Positions 55,013 to 64,000 are shown, counted from the first letter of the stretch. The stretch is DNA of 64,000 nucleotides from Rhodopseudomonas sp. AAP120 (GCF_001295845.1 NZ_LJIC01000017.1:26192-90191); one strand, 5' to 3'. Numbers and translations are program-made. Notes: generated by a model from the letters alone, not told the origin.

Positions 55013-56640
55013 CTACGCCGAGCGAAAACCTCGCCCTCGCCATCGCGCTGCTCACCGCGCTGATCGTCGCCGCACCGGTGATCAGCCTCGCCATCACCGC
55101 GCTGCAGCCGGCGGCCGACATCTGGCCGCATCTGATCGCTTATGTGCTACCGCAGACGCTGCGCGACACCGCGGCGCTGTTGCTGGGCGTCGGCATGCTG
55201 ACGCTGCTGATCGGCACCGGCACCGCGTGGCTGGTGTCGTCGTACGAGTTCATCGGCCGCTCGCTGCTGCTATGGCTGCTGCCGCTGCCGCTGGCGGTGC
55301 CGACCTATCTGTCGGCCTATGTGTATGTCGATCTGTTCGAGCCGCTCGGCCTCGCGCATCGCATGCTGACGCTGATCATGCCGGCGACGGACGCGGTGCG
55401 CTGGCTGCCGCAGTTACGCTCGCTGCCCGGCGCGATGCTGCTGCTGTCGGCCGTGCTGTACCCTTATGTGTACTTGTCCGCGCGCGCGGTGTTTGCGGCG
55501 CAGAGCGCCGATCCGATCGAGGCGGCGCGTACGCTCGGCGCGTCACGCATCACCATTCTGCGCCGCGTGGTGCTGCCGATGGCGCGGCCGGCGCTGGCGG
55601 TCGGCGTAGCGCTCGCCGCGCTGGAGACGCTGAACGACATCGGAGCCTCCGAATATCTCGGCGTCCGCACGCTCACCGTCTCGGTGTTCACCACCTGGCT
55701 CAACCGCGGCAGCCTCGCCGGTGCCGCGCAGCTGTCGCTGGTGCTGCTCGGCTTCGCCGCACTCCTCATCGCCATCGAGCGCCTCGGGCGCCGCAGCGTC
55801 AGCACTGAACTGTCCGCCGAAAATCCGCGGCTGCGACCGCGCAGGTCGCTGCACGGCGCCAACGCAGTGCTCGCCGGCGCAGCCTGCTTCGTGCCGGTGC
55901 TGCTCGGATTCCTGATCCCGGCCGGCTATCTGCTCGGCGAGAGCCTGCGCCGCGCGCTCGCGGGCCGGATCGAGGATGCGCTATGGCGTGACGCGCTGCA
56001 TACGGTGACACTGGCCTTCATCGCGACGTTGCTGGCGCTCGGCCTGGCCCTGATCGTAATTATCGCCACACGATGGCGGCCGGGCCGCACCGCCAGCACG
56101 GCCGCTTCGGTCGTGCAGCTCGGCTACGCGCTGCCGGGCCTGGTGCTGGCGCTCGGCCTGCTGGCGCCGCTGCTGGCGCTCGACGGCGCGATAGCCTCGG
56201 CCGCCCAGGCGCTCGGCCTTGCATCGCCCGGCCTGTTGCTGATGGGCTCCGGCGGCGCGGTGGTTACCGCCTATGTGATCCGCTTTCTCGCGGTGCCGAC
56301 CGGGCTGCTGAAGGCCGGCTTCGACCGCATTCCGCGCGACTACGACGACTCGGCGCGCGCCGCCGGCGCGTCGCGGCTGGTGACGCTGGCGAAAGTCGAC
56401 CTGCCGCTGCTGCGGCCGGCGCTGGTCGGCGCTGCGATCCTGGTGTTCGTCGATTGCCTCAAGGAACTGCCGGCGACGCTGCTGCTGCGGCCGCTGAATG
56501 TCGACACGCTGGCGACCTCGATCTACCAATATGCCAGCCGCGGCAGCTTCGAAGACGGCGCCCTCGCCGCCCTGATCATCGTCGCCGCCAGCATCCCGCC
56601 AGTGATCTGGCTGACGCGGTTCTCGGACCGGGCGGAGTAG
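55006..56640 (+). CDS. fbpB: Ferric iron ABC transporter permease, fused two-domain
   Basis: A 544-residue inner-membrane protein with about twelve membrane spans and two copies of the permease coupling loop. The first copy has DPIEAARTLGASRITILRRV and the second RDYDDSARAAGASRLVTL. This duplication is usual for FbpB/SfuB. The first span starts at residue 9 (LALAIALLTALIVAAPVISL). The start ATG 55006 lies within the right arm of the palindromic repeat; the only other in-frame ATG (54973) is also inside the repeat. The ATPase gene (fbpC) is not in the window. Confidence 0.92.
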   Translation: MRTTPSENLALAIALLTALIVAAPVISLAITALQPAADIWPHLIAYVLPQTLRDTAALLLGVGMLTLLIGTGTAWLVSSYEFIGRSLLLWLLPLPLAVPTYLSAYVYVDLFEPLGLAHRMLTLIMPATDAVRWLPQLRSLPGAMLLLSAVLYPYVYLSARAVFAAQSADPIEAARTLGASRITILRRVVLPMARPALAVGVALAALETLNDIGASEYLGVRTLTVSVFTTWLNRGSLAGAAQLSLVLLGFAALLIAIERLGRRSVSTELSAENPRLRPRRSLHGANAVLAGAACFVPVLLGFLIPAGYLLGESLRRALAGRIEDALWRDALHTVTLAFIATLLALGLALIVIIATRWRPGRTASTAASVVQLGYALPGLVLALGLLAPLLALDGAIASAAQALGLASPGLLLMGSGGAVVTAYVIRFLAVPTGLLKAGFDRIPRDYDDSARAAGASRLVTLAKVDLPLLRPALVGAAILVFVDCLKELPATLLLRPLNVDTLATSIYQYASRGSFEDGALAALIIVAASIPPVIWLTRFSDRAE

Positions 56641-56651
56641 CGCCCTCGCTT

Positions 56652-56772
56652 CGTCATTGCGAGCCGACGGGTCGGCGCAGAGCGCCGCCCGATGGCAGGC
56701 TCCGCGAAGCAATCCAGGAGTCCACTGCACGGGGCTGGATTGCTTCGTCGGCTTCGCCTCCTCGCAATGACG
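56652..56772. repeat. Palindromic intergenic repeat, family A copy 2
   Basis: Outer arms CGTCATTGCGAG...CTCGCAATGACG. The inside differs from the 48131 copy by an insertion beginning CCGACGGGTCGGCGCA, which is shared almost base for base with the copy at 63009. It lies 12 bp after the fbpB stop. Confidence 0.9.
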
Positions 56773-56905
56773 GAAAGGCTTTGCCCGACAAGCGCTTCGC
56801 CATGCTGCCGCCGTCATCCCATCGAAAATGGAACCGATCGGCCGATGCGGCGATGCGCAGCACCGGCTGGTTTCGGCCATCTCTCGCGCCTATAATTCGC
56901 TCGCC

Positions 56906-57553
56906 ATGATGGAAACTTGGATGTCTCGCCCCCCGATCAGATTGAGCCTCGCCGTGGCCCTGCTCTGCCTCGGGACGCAGGCGGCTTCGGCGCAGTCGGC
57001 GCCGATTCGTTATTGGGTGCCGGGCGGTCCGTTCGGCTTCGGCGGCGGAGCGACGGAAAGCTGGCAGCCGCTGAACTGGAGCGATGTGCCCGGTTTCACC
57101 GCCTCGGAGCCGGATGAAGACGGCTTCCGCACCGGCTTCGTCGCCCGCGCCTACAGCGCGCCGGTGAACGCGTTCAGCAGCGGGCTCAATTGGCGCGGTG
57201 TCGGCGGGATCGGCGGCGCCGGTGCGTTCGGCAATTTCGGCTCGCTCGCGCTTGAAGGCGCGCAGTACGGCTACAACTTCAAGGGCGTCGGCGATACGCC
57301 GATGACCCTGTTCGGCGGCGTCGACCAGCTCAAATATCAGCCCGACGTGTTCACCTCGCTGACTTCCCCCGGCTTCTCCAGCAGCAACACCGCGGCGACC
57401 GCCGTGCACGCCGGCGTCGAGATCCGCCCGACCTCCAATCTCAGCCTGTCGTTCTCGGCCGGCTATGTGCAGCCAAATGGCGCCGTCGACAGCGACATTC
57501 GCTCCAATCTGCTGCCGGGCGAGGCGCCGATGTTCTCAGGCGGACGGCGGTAG
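56906..57553 (+). CDS. Exported protein, possible outer-membrane barrel
   Basis: A 215-residue protein with a signal peptide (MSRPPIRLSLAVALLCLGTQ, cut near ASA-Q). The mature part is rich in Gly, Phe, Asn and Ser, with alternating segments such as GFVARAYSAPVNAFSSGLNW and FGNFGSLALEGAQYGYNFKG and the late HAGVEIRPTSNLSLSFSAGY. This fits an outer-membrane beta-barrel of about eight strands, though the terminal aromatic residue of classical barrels is lacking. The start may be 56906, 56909 or 56921. Confidence 0.72.
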   Translation: MMETWMSRPPIRLSLAVALLCLGTQAASAQSAPIRYWVPGGPFGFGGGATESWQPLNWSDVPGFTASEPDEDGFRTGFVARAYSAPVNAFSSGLNWRGVGGIGGAGAFGNFGSLALEGAQYGYNFKGVGDTPMTLFGGVDQLKYQPDVFTSLTSPGFSSSNTAATAVHAGVEIRPTSNLSLSFSAGYVQPNGAVDSDIRSNLLPGEAPMFSGGRR

Positions 57554-57584
57554 CGACAGCTTCACGCGCGCCGGCACGCGCGCG

Positions 57585-57896
57585 TCACAGATCGACTGTT
57601 CTGGCCGAGATCACGTCGACACGCATCAGGGCTTCAAGCACGTGGATGCGTGGCTCCGATCCATAGCGCGAGCGGATCATGCTTCGGTAGTCGTTGCCGT
57701 GCCAGCGCGCTGCGGCTTCGCGCGAAGGCCAGAAATAGATTCCGCCTCCCAGCCCTTCCGCCTCGTCGAAGAAGTAGAACTTCTCGATCAGTTCGTGATT
57801 CCCGAGCCAGACCGCGGCAGACTGCCGATACAACTCCAGCACCGCCGCGCGGTCGATGCCGCGCGGCAGATCGAACATGACGATCTCGGCGATCAT
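57585..57896 (-). CDS. Small ABM/YdhR-like protein
   Basis: A 103-residue protein (MIAEIVMFDLPRGIDRAAVL onwards) with a ferredoxin-like alpha-beta pattern and FFDEAEGLGGGIYFWPSREA, as in the YdhR/antibiotic-biosynthesis-monooxygenase-like superfamily. Its ATG 57896 overlaps the stop of the tautomerase gene by four bases, so it is the second gene of a coupled pair. A role in handling a quinone or aromatic compound is family-level inference. Confidence 0.8.
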   Translation of the reverse strand: MIAEIVMFDLPRGIDRAAVLELYRQSAAVWLGNHELIEKFYFFDEAEGLGGGIYFWPSREAAARWHGNDYRSMIRSRYGSEPRIHVLEALMRVDVISARTVDL

Positions 57897-58300
57897 GCCG
57901 CGACCGCACTTGCGCGAAACCGATGCTCCTCCTGCGTCACCCCGGCGTAGCCATAAGCGGACGCCCGGCAATCGATGACGTGAATGTTGGAGTGCGGATG
58001 CAGATTGCCGATCAGGCGCGACAGCAGCGCAAACGCCTCGGCATGATACGTGGCCTTCTCGGCCTTGGTGTTGGTCTCGTCGGTGATGGTCACTTCGAGC
58101 TTGAACGCGTGACGCCCGTCCTCGGCGAGTGCACGCCCGGCGATGAACCACTGCTCCGGAGGCTGGTAGCGGACCAGCACCGAGGTGCGCGACAGCTCCT
58201 TCTTCAGCACCTTGCAGGTGAGATCCGCGATGTCCGCAGCGAGGCGGTTGGTGAGTGCGGCGTCCGGCTTTCCAGAAACCGTCAGAACGATGCCCGGCAT
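57893..58300 (-). CDS. Tautomerase family protein
   Basis: A 135-residue protein starting MPGIVLTVSGKPD, with the proline after the removed Met that acts as catalytic base in 4-oxalocrotonate-tautomerase-like enzymes. The rest (ALTNRLAADIADLTCKVLKK, then TSVLVRYQPPEQWFIAGRAL) fits the beta-alpha-beta fold, with a longer C-terminal half than 4-OT. It is divergent from a LysR gene with 111 bp between, so it is the likely target of that regulator. Confidence 0.85.
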   Translation of the reverse strand: MPGIVLTVSGKPDAALTNRLAADIADLTCKVLKKELSRTSVLVRYQPPEQWFIAGRALAEDGRHAFKLEVTITDETNTKAEKATYHAEAFALLSRLIGNLHPHSNIHVIDCRASAYGYAGVTQEEHRFRASAVAA

Positions 58301-58411
58301 GTCTGCTCCTTGTCGATCGGGGGTAACGAGGCGACCATGCGCGGCTTCTTGAGATAAGGAAAACGGGAAGATATGATACGATCCATCGGATAAACCGGTA
58401 GATGCGGCACC

Positions 58412-59284
58412 ATGGCGCGACTGTTCGATCTCGATCTGCTCAATGCCCTCGTCGTTGTCGCCGAGACCGGCAGCATCTCCGCCGCCGCGCCGCGGCTGTT
58501 CCGGTCGCAGTCAGCCGTCAGCGAACAGATTCGCAAGCTCGAAGAGATGTGCGGTCTGCCGCTGCTCTCGCGCGGCAAGACCGGCGCAAGCCTCACCCCG
58601 GCCGGCGAACGGCTCAGCCGCTACGCCCACGAGATGCTGACGCTCAGCGATGCCGCGTTTCGCGATATCCAGGGCACCCAACTCACTGGCGATCTGCGCC
58701 TCGCCATCACCGATTACTTCCGGCCAGGCGCGCTGCCCGAGATCCTGCGCCGGGTACGCGACCAGTTTCCACGGCTGCGGCTGCACGTGCTGATACGCAA
58801 GAGCGCGCTGATCGAGGAAGAGATCGCGGCGGGCGACTACGACATCGGCCTCTCGATGCGCATCCTCGAGGGCCAGCCGCCGCGCTCCAAGGGCGACGCT
58901 CGCATCCGGCTGCGGCGCGAGCCGCTGCTGTGGGTTTCGGACCGTTCCTTCGTGATGCCGCAGGACGGCGTGCTGCCGCTGGTGGTGCTGCCCGACACCT
59001 GTTCGCTGCAGCGGTTCGTCGTCCGCAAGCTGAAAGCGCACCGCATCCGCCACGCGGTGATGCACTCGGCGTCCGGCGTCGGCGGACTGCATCTGGCGCT
59101 GGCGGCTGCGCTCGGCGTGACCTGCCTCAACGCCTCCGCCGTGCCGGAGGGGGCCGTCAAGGTCGGCACAAGCCTTGGCCTGCCGACATTGCCCGAGGTC
59201 GAGTTCAGCCTGATGCCCCCGCGCGCCGGCGAATCGCGTTTCGTCGCCGACGTACGCACGATGTTGGCGGAACAGTTGCGGTGA
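58412..59284 (+). CDS. LysR family transcriptional regulator
   Basis: A 290-residue regulator with a helix-turn-helix (ALVVVAETGSISAAAPRLFR, then SQSAVSEQIRKLEEMCGLPL) and a LysR effector domain (DLRLAITDYFRPGALPEIL). The start ATG 58412 has no strong ribosome site. Its divergent neighbours, the tautomerase and ABM-like genes, are the likely regulon. The inducer is unknown. Confidence 0.92.
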   Translation: MARLFDLDLLNALVVVAETGSISAAAPRLFRSQSAVSEQIRKLEEMCGLPLLSRGKTGASLTPAGERLSRYAHEMLTLSDAAFRDIQGTQLTGDLRLAITDYFRPGALPEILRRVRDQFPRLRLHVLIRKSALIEEEIAAGDYDIGLSMRILEGQPPRSKGDARIRLRREPLLWVSDRSFVMPQDGVLPLVVLPDTCSLQRFVVRKLKAHRIRHAVMHSASGVGGLHLALAAALGVTCLNASAVPEGAVKVGTSLGLPTLPEVEFSLMPPRAGESRFVADVRTMLAEQLR

Positions 59285-59441
59285 TCAGGCCCGATCGGAA
59301 GACGTAGCGCGCGTCGGGCACTGCGGATGACTTAGCGCCAGAAGGGTGAGCCCGAAGCGCGTCCAACCTTCCTGCAGTCATTCGGCGGATCGATGCCGCG
59401 TGGGCACGGCGCTCTCGCGCTTTTGCCCACCGACGCCCGAA

Positions 59442-60092
59442 CTACGCGTTCTTCAGTGCCACCCGAAAATCGGCTTCGGTCTTGGACTTGACCCCGTCGA
59501 GGGTGACGCCGTCGGCGAGTTCGATCAGCGCCATGCCGTCGTTGCCGTGCTTGTCGATGGTGAACACCGCCAGATCGGTGACGACCATGTCGACGACGCG
59601 CTCGCCGGTCAACGGCAGGTTGCACGACTTGAGCAGCTTCGGGCCGTCCTTGGCGGAATGCTCCATCACCACGATGACGCGTTTGACGCCGGCGACGAGG
59701 TCCATCGCGCCGCCCATGCCCTTGACCATCTTGCCGGGGATCATCCAGTTGGCGAGATCGCCGTTCTGGGCGACCTGCATGGCGCCGAGGATGGAGAGGT
59801 CGATGTGGCCGCCGCGGACCATCGCGAAGGAGTCGGCCGACGAGAAGTAGCTGGTCGACGGCAGCTCGGTGACGGTCTGCTTGCCGGCGTTGATCAGGTC
59901 CGGGTCTTCCTCGCCCTCATACGGAAACGGGCCCATGCCGAGCATGCCGTTCTCGCTCTGCAGCACCACGTCGACGCCGTCCGGGATGTAGTTCGACACC
60001 AGCGTCGGGATGCCGATGCCGAGATTGACGTAGAAACCGTCGCGCAGTTCCTTGGCGGCGCGCGCCGCCATTTGTTCGCGGGTCCAGGCCAT
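59442..60092 (-). CDS. scoB: 3-oxoacid CoA-transferase subunit B
   Basis: With subunit A this enzyme moves CoA from succinyl-CoA to acetoacetate, feeding ketone-body or polyhydroxybutyrate carbon into the TCA cycle. The 216-residue protein has [13 protein letters not shown] and the catalytic Glu in the [15 protein letters not shown] motif, then [14 protein letters not shown] and [11 protein letters not shown]. It starts 11 bp after scoA. In this organism it fits phasins and stored polymer turnover. Confidence 0.95.
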   Translation of the reverse strand: MAWTREQMAARAAKELRDGFYVNLGIGIPTLVSNYIPDGVDVVLQSENGMLGMGPFPYEGEEDPDLINAGKQTVTELPSTSYFSSADSFAMVRGGHIDLSILGAMQVAQNGDLANWMIPGKMVKGMGGAMDLVAGVKRVIVVMEHSAKDGPKLLKSCNLPLTGERVVDMVVTDLAVFTIDKHGNDGMALIELADGVTLDGVKSKTEADFRVALKNA

Positions 60093-60103
60093 CGGGATTC
60101 TCC

Positions 60104-60820
60104 TCAGCTCGCCGCGGTTTCGGGGCGCTTGCGCGTGGTGCGCTGCTCGATGTGTTTCTTGGCGGTGCCGACTTCGATGATGCGCTGGACGAAGATGCCC
60201 GGCGTGTGGATGTGATCGGGATCGATCTCGCCGGCCGGCACCAGATGCTCGACCTCGGCGATGGTGATCTTCGCCGCGGTGGCCATCATCGGATTGAAGT
60301 TGCGCGCGGTCTTTCGGTACACGAGATTGCCGGCGGTATCGCCCTTCCAGGCGTGCACGATCGCGATGTCGCCGAACAGGCCGCGCTCCATCACGTACTT
60401 CTCGCCGTCGAACTCGCGCACTTCCTTGCCTTCGGCCACCAGCGTGCCGACGCCGGTCTTGGTGAAGAACGCCGGGATGCCGGCGCCGCCGGCGCGGATG
60501 CGCTCGGCCAGCGTGCCCTGCGGGCAGAATTCGAGCTCCAGTTCACCGGCGAGGTACTGCTGCGCGAACAACTTGTTCTCGCCCACATAGGACGAAATCA
60601 TCTTCTTGATCTGCCGCGTTTCCAGCAGCCGGCTGAGGCCGATGCCGTCGACGCCGGCATTGTTCGACACGACGGTGAGATCCTTGACGCCAGAGTCGCG
60701 CAGCGCGTCCGACAGCGTCTCGGCGATGCCGCACAGCCCGAAACCGCCGGACATCACCATCATGCCGTCCCGCAGGATTCCGGCGAGTGCCGTTTCGGCG
60801 TCGGGGTAAACCTTGTTCAT
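60104..60820 (-). CDS. scoA: 3-oxoacid CoA-transferase subunit A
   Basis: A 238-residue partner of scoB with [18 protein letters not shown], the [15 protein letters not shown] segment and [26 protein letters not shown], all standard for the A subunit. The start ATG 60820 is clear. It is the first gene of the pair and lies divergent from the AsmA gene, with 199 bp between. Confidence 0.95.
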   Translation of the reverse strand: MNKVYPDAETALAGILRDGMMVMSGGFGLCGIAETLSDALRDSGVKDLTVVSNNAGVDGIGLSRLLETRQIKKMISSYVGENKLFAQQYLAGELELEFCPQGTLAERIRAGGAGIPAFFTKTGVGTLVAEGKEVREFDGEKYVMERGLFGDIAIVHAWKGDTAGNLVYRKTARNFNPMMATAAKITIAEVEHLVPAGEIDPDHIHTPGIFVQRIIEVGTAKKHIEQRTTRKRPETAAS

Positions 60821-61019
60821 GGAGCAGGGACCTGATGAGAGGGGCTGTTCTGCGAGTGGGTCTATTCAGCAAAAACCGTGCAAGCCGTCAATTGCGCCCA
60901 CATGCTGCGACCCGGAAGGCCTTGAAACAGACAAGAAAACCGATCAAGTTGCCGGCCGAACAGGGGCCGGCGGGCCCTGCCTCCTCCTTGCCCACAGATC
61001 GATCCGGATAGTCTTGGCG

Positions 61020-62987
61020 ATGGCCCAAGGAATCAAGCGCCTCGGGATATCGGTTGCGGCGCTCATCGCCATAATCGTGATCGGTGCGCTGGTGCTGTCG
61101 TTGCTGATCGACCGCGGGGCGATGCGCCAGGCGGTCGAGTCGCAATTGCGGGCCGCGACCGGGCTCGATCTGGCGGTCGATGGCGATATCGATGTCTCGG
61201 TGTTTCCGCGCAGCTACGTGACCTTCAAGTCGGTGCGGCTGAAGGGCAATGGCGACGGCGGCCCGGACAGTGCGCTCAGCGTCGATACGCTCACCGCCAA
61301 TCTGCGGCTGCTGCCGCTGCTGCTGCGCCGTTTCGAGATCGCCGACATCGCGCTGATCCAGCCGACCATCCGCGTCGTCCGCGACGCCGACGGCGGCAGC
61401 AACTGGACGCCCTTCATCAAGAGCCTGACGCGAACGATGAAACCCGGGCTCGACGATCAGGTGTCGTTCTCCGAGATCCGGCTGCAGGACGGCGTGCTCA
61501 GCTATCGCGACGATAGCAGCCACGTCCTGGAAAACATCAGCGACATCGACATGTCGCTGGCATGGCCGTCGATCTCGCGCACCTTCGCGGCCGCCGGCCA
61601 GTTCGACTGGCGCGGTGAACGCATCGACGGCAGCATCAGCGTCAACGATTTCATTTCCGCATTGGCGGGTGAACGCTCCGGGCTCAAGCTGCGGCTCGCC
61701 GGCGCGCCGATGAAGATCGCGTTCGACGGCGTGATCGGCAACAAGTCCAGCCTTGTGCTCGAAGGCACCCTGTCGGCCGACAGCGCCTCGCTGCGCAACG
61801 CGCTGCGCTGGGCCGGGCAGGAGCCACCCGGCGCCGGCGGGTTCGGACGCTTCGCGCTGAAAGCGCGCGCCAATCTCGTCGGTCCCTCGGTCGCGCTCAC
61901 CAACGTCAATATCGAGCTCGACAAGAACGTCGCCGAGGGCGTGATGACCTACACGGTCGCGGGCGGTCATCAGGGCCTGCAGGCGACGCTCGCCGCCGGC
62001 TCGATCGACGCCACGCCGTATATTTCGACGATCCGGCTGCTGGCCAGCGGCGCCCGTGACTGGAACCGGCAGCTGTTCGATCTCGGCTCCGCCAACCCGA
62101 TCGATCTCGACGTGCGGCTGTCGGCCGCCAAGGTCGTGCTCGGCTCCTCTACACTCGGCCGCACCGCGCTCAGCGCCAATCTGCGCGGCGGCGCGCTGGC
62201 GCTCAGCGTTGGCGAGGCGCAGGTCTATGGCGGCATCGTTCAGGGCACACTCGGCGTGTCGCGGCGCGACAACGTCGCCAATATCAAGACCCAGTTCCAG
62301 TTCAGGGACGTCGATCTCGAAGCCTGCGCGTCCGACCTGCTCGGCGTGCGCAATCTGTCCGGACGCGGCAATCTCAGCATCGCGCTGGAAGCGTCCGGCT
62401 CGAGCCCGTTCGGCCTCGCTCAGTCGCTCGACGGCTCGGCGCTACTGACCGGCCACGACGGCGCCATCACCGGCTTCAACGTCGAACAATTGCTGAAGCG
62501 ACTCGAGCGGCGGCCGCTGTCGGGCGGCGGCAATTTCCGCAACGGCAAGACGCCGTTCACCACCCTCAACGTCGCAGTGCGGTTCAGCGACGGCGTCGCC
62601 ACCGCGGACGACATCCGGATCGACGGCCCGACCGCGAAGATTTCGCTGACCGGCACCGCCTCGGTGCCGTCGCGCGAATACGACCTCAAGGGCGTCGCCA
62701 GCCTCGCCAATACGCCCGGCGCGCCGGGCTTCAATCTGCCATTCATCGTCGAAGGGCCGTGGGACGATCCGCTGATCTTCCCGGATCCGGAGAGCCTGAT
62801 CCGCCGCTCCCCCGCCTCCGCGCCGCTGCTCGACGCCGTCAAGGACAAGAAGACCCGCGACGCCGTCCGCTCGGTGCTGGAGCGCATCACCGGCGGCGGA
62901 CGGAAGCCTGAGCCGGAGGCCGGCGCCGAACCGTCAGCGGATGCCCCCGCCACGGCAACGCCGGATGCCGCGCCGAAGGCGAACTGA
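61020..62987 (+). CDS. AsmA family protein
   Basis: A 655-residue envelope protein with one N-terminal membrane span (GISVAALIAIIVIGALVLSLL), followed by the AsmA pattern ALRAATGLDLAVDGDIDVSVFPR and a large beta-rich periplasmic body. The end is acidic and Pro/Ala-rich. AsmA-type proteins are thought to form lipid-conducting grooves between inner and outer membrane. ATG 61020 gives the expected short cytoplasmic N-terminus; 69 upstream codons are open but not conserved-looking. Confidence 0.88.
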   Translation: MAQGIKRLGISVAALIAIIVIGALVLSLLIDRGAMRQAVESQLRAATGLDLAVDGDIDVSVFPRSYVTFKSVRLKGNGDGGPDSALSVDTLTANLRLLPLLLRRFEIADIALIQPTIRVVRDADGGSNWTPFIKSLTRTMKPGLDDQVSFSEIRLQDGVLSYRDDSSHVLENISDIDMSLAWPSISRTFAAAGQFDWRGERIDGSISVNDFISALAGERSGLKLRLAGAPMKIAFDGVIGNKSSLVLEGTLSADSASLRNALRWAGQEPPGAGGFGRFALKARANLVGPSVALTNVNIELDKNVAEGVMTYTVAGGHQGLQATLAAGSIDATPYISTIRLLASGARDWNRQLFDLGSANPIDLDVRLSAAKVVLGSSTLGRTALSANLRGGALALSVGEAQVYGGIVQGTLGVSRRDNVANIKTQFQFRDVDLEACASDLLGVRNLSGRGNLSIALEASGSSPFGLAQSLDGSALLTGHDGAITGFNVEQLLKRLERRPLSGGGNFRNGKTPFTTLNVAVRFSDGVATADDIRIDGPTAKISLTGTASVPSREYDLKGVASLANTPGAPGFNLPFIVEGPWDDPLIFPDPESLIRRSPASAPLLDAVKDKKTRDAVRSVLERITGGGRKPEPEAGAEPSADAPATATPDAAPKAN

Positions 62988-63008
62988 TTAGTCAATCACG
63001 CTCACCTT

Positions 63009-63113
63009 CGTCATTGCGAGCCAACGGGTCGGCGCAAAGCGCCGCCCGATGACAGGCTCCGCGAAGCAATCCAGAACGCAGTGCACGGCGGTGGATTGCT
63101 CCTCGCAATGACG
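63009..63113. repeat. Palindromic intergenic repeat, family A copy 3
   Basis: Outer arms CGTCATTGCGAG...CTCGCAATGACG, with the inner GGGTCGGCGCAAAGCGCCG segment nearly identical to the copy at 56652. It lies between the convergent AsmA and permease genes. Confidence 0.9.
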
Positions 63114-63117
63114 GGAG

Positions 63118-63918
63118 TCACATCGGCGCGGCGTTGTCGGCCTGGGCTTTGGATAGCTTCGACGCCAGCGATGCGATCACGATGGCGATCGTCACCACTG
63201 CGACGATCAGCGTGCAGATCGCGTTGATCTGCGGCTTCACGCCGAGGCGCACTTCCGAATAGATCCGGATCGGCAGCGTCGCCGAGCCGGGGCCGGTGGT
63301 GAAACTGGCGATCACCAGATCGTCGAGCGACAGCGCGAAGGCCAGCATCCAGCCGGCCGCGATCGCCGGCCAGATCAGCGGCACGGTCGCGCGCAGGAAA
63401 GCTTCGACCGGGCCGCAGCCGAGATCCATCGCGGCTTCCTCGACGCTGCGGTCGAGCGCGTGCAGGCGCGACTGCACCACCACCGCGACGAAGCACATCG
63501 TCAGCGTGGTGTGGGCGATCATCACCGTCCAGAACCCGCGCTCGGCATTGAGCGCGACGAACAACAGCAGCAGCGACAGGCCGGTGATCACTTCGGGCAT
63601 CACCAGCGGCGCATACAGCATGCCAGAGAACAGCGTGCGGCCACGGAAATGCCCCGCCCGCGACAGCGCCACCGCCGCCAGCGTGCCGAGCACCGCGGCC
63701 GCCGTCGCCGAGGCGAGCGCGACGCGCAGGCTCATCCACGCCGCCGCCAGCATCGCCTCGTCCTGAAACAGCTCGCGATACCAACGCAGCGACCACCCGC
63801 CCCACACCGTCACCAGACGCGAGTCGTTGAACGAGTAGATCACCATGATGACGATCGGCAGATATAGGAATGCCATCCCGAGCGTCAGCGAGACCAGGTT
63901 GAAGCGGGTGAGTTTCAT
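63118..63918 (-). CDS. ABC transporter permease, PotC/PotI type
   Basis: A 266-residue inner-membrane protein with six spans and the coupling loop SVEEAAMDLGCGPVEAFLRA. The opening LGMAFLYLPIVIMVIYSFND and the SFTTGPGSATLPIRIYSEVR end are characteristic of the second permease of spermidine/putrescine-type uptake systems. ATG 63918 gives the standard N-terminus. The rest of the operon should lie to the right, beyond the window. A GC-rich hairpin repeat sits just upstream. Confidence 0.92.
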   Translation of the reverse strand: MKLTRFNLVSLTLGMAFLYLPIVIMVIYSFNDSRLVTVWGGWSLRWYRELFQDEAMLAAAWMSLRVALASATAAAVLGTLAAVALSRAGHFRGRTLFSGMLYAPLVMPEVITGLSLLLLFVALNAERGFWTVMIAHTTLTMCFVAVVVQSRLHALDRSVEEAAMDLGCGPVEAFLRATVPLIWPAIAAGWMLAFALSLDDLVIASFTTGPGSATLPIRIYSEVRLGVKPQINAICTLIVAVVTIAIVIASLASKLSKAQADNAAPM

Positions 63919-63930
63919 GAGCGCCCCCCT

Positions 63931-63971
63931 CTGCTCCCCTCCCCCTTGCGGGGAGGGGTCGGGGGTGGGGG
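63931..63971. repeat. GC-rich palindromic repeat, family C
   Basis: CCCCTCCCC (63936-63944) pairs with GGGGAGGGG (63950-63958), followed by TCGGGGGTGGGG. This short element is widespread in alphaproteobacterial intergenic DNA. It lies 13 bp upstream of the permease start, in the untranslated leader. Confidence 0.8.
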
Positions 63972-64000
63972 TCCACAACGGAAGCCTCGCTTCGTGGCTA

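Overview
The window is GC-rich alphaproteobacterial chromosome and looks most like Rhodopseudomonas palustris or a close Bradyrhizobium-type relative (Nitrobacteraceae). This rests on the gene content and order (carB-greA, an Lrp-type gene divergent from trxB followed by lysR, nirK-nirV, two phasins), the short palindromic repeats that begin with CGTCATTGCGAG, and a tRNA-His with the alphaproteobacterial G1:U72/A73 acceptor end. The species is inferred from memory of these families; no search was run.

Bases 1-28,400 form a surface-polysaccharide (LPS O-antigen or capsule) island. It encodes sugar-nucleotide supply: dTDP-rhamnose (rfbB, rfbD, rfbC; no rfbA here), GDP-mannose (manB, manC), GDP-rhamnose (gmd, rmd) and a CDP-glucose branch (rfbF, a C-methyltransferase, an RmlC-like epimerase and SDR enzymes; no rfbG here). 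It also encodes a dehydroquinate-synthase-fold cyclase whose motifs look like 2-deoxy-scyllo-inosose synthase. Assembly enzymes include GT4 and GT2 glycosyltransferases, a WbsX/RgpF fusion, a DUF5672 protein and an 880-residue GT4 protein. The cyclase suggests that a carbocyclic residue may be built into the polymer, comparable in principle to the inositol-containing bradyrhizose of photosynthetic bradyrhizobia.

Bases 28,400-46,000 are mainly housekeeping: msrB, a secreted MsrA, carB, greA, a DoxX protein, an Lrp regulator, trxB, a LysR regulator, an orphan ParA, tRNA-His, two phasins and a very large PAS-type histidine kinase whose ATPase motifs are degenerate. Two RNA-level features stand out. 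One is a tRNA-Cys-like cloverleaf with an abnormal anticodon loop in front of carB. The other is a probable small RNA at 38,235-38,363 with an exposed anti-Shine-Dalgarno loop and a strong terminator.

Bases 45,800-53,700 form a low-oxygen block: an NnrR-like Crp/Fnr regulator, a DUF1858 protein, copper nitrite reductase nirK, nirV, and then a translationally coupled trio of AMP-phosphorylase-like enzyme, PRPP synthetase and beta-CASP RNase. A perfect Fnr/FixK-type palindrome precedes the trio and a similar site lies between the DUF1858 gene and nirK. This implies oxygen- and NO-linked control of both denitrification and a possible RNA/nucleotide salvage route.

Bases 53,800-64,000 hold a ferric-iron ABC transporter (binding protein and fused permease, no ATPase here), an outer-surface protein, a tautomerase/ABM-like pair divergent from a LysR regulator, the ketoacid CoA-transferase scoAB, an AsmA protein and a polyamine-type permease. 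Palindromic repeats sit between several genes, and one appears to supply the start codon of the iron permease. No transposase, prophage or CRISPR array was seen.
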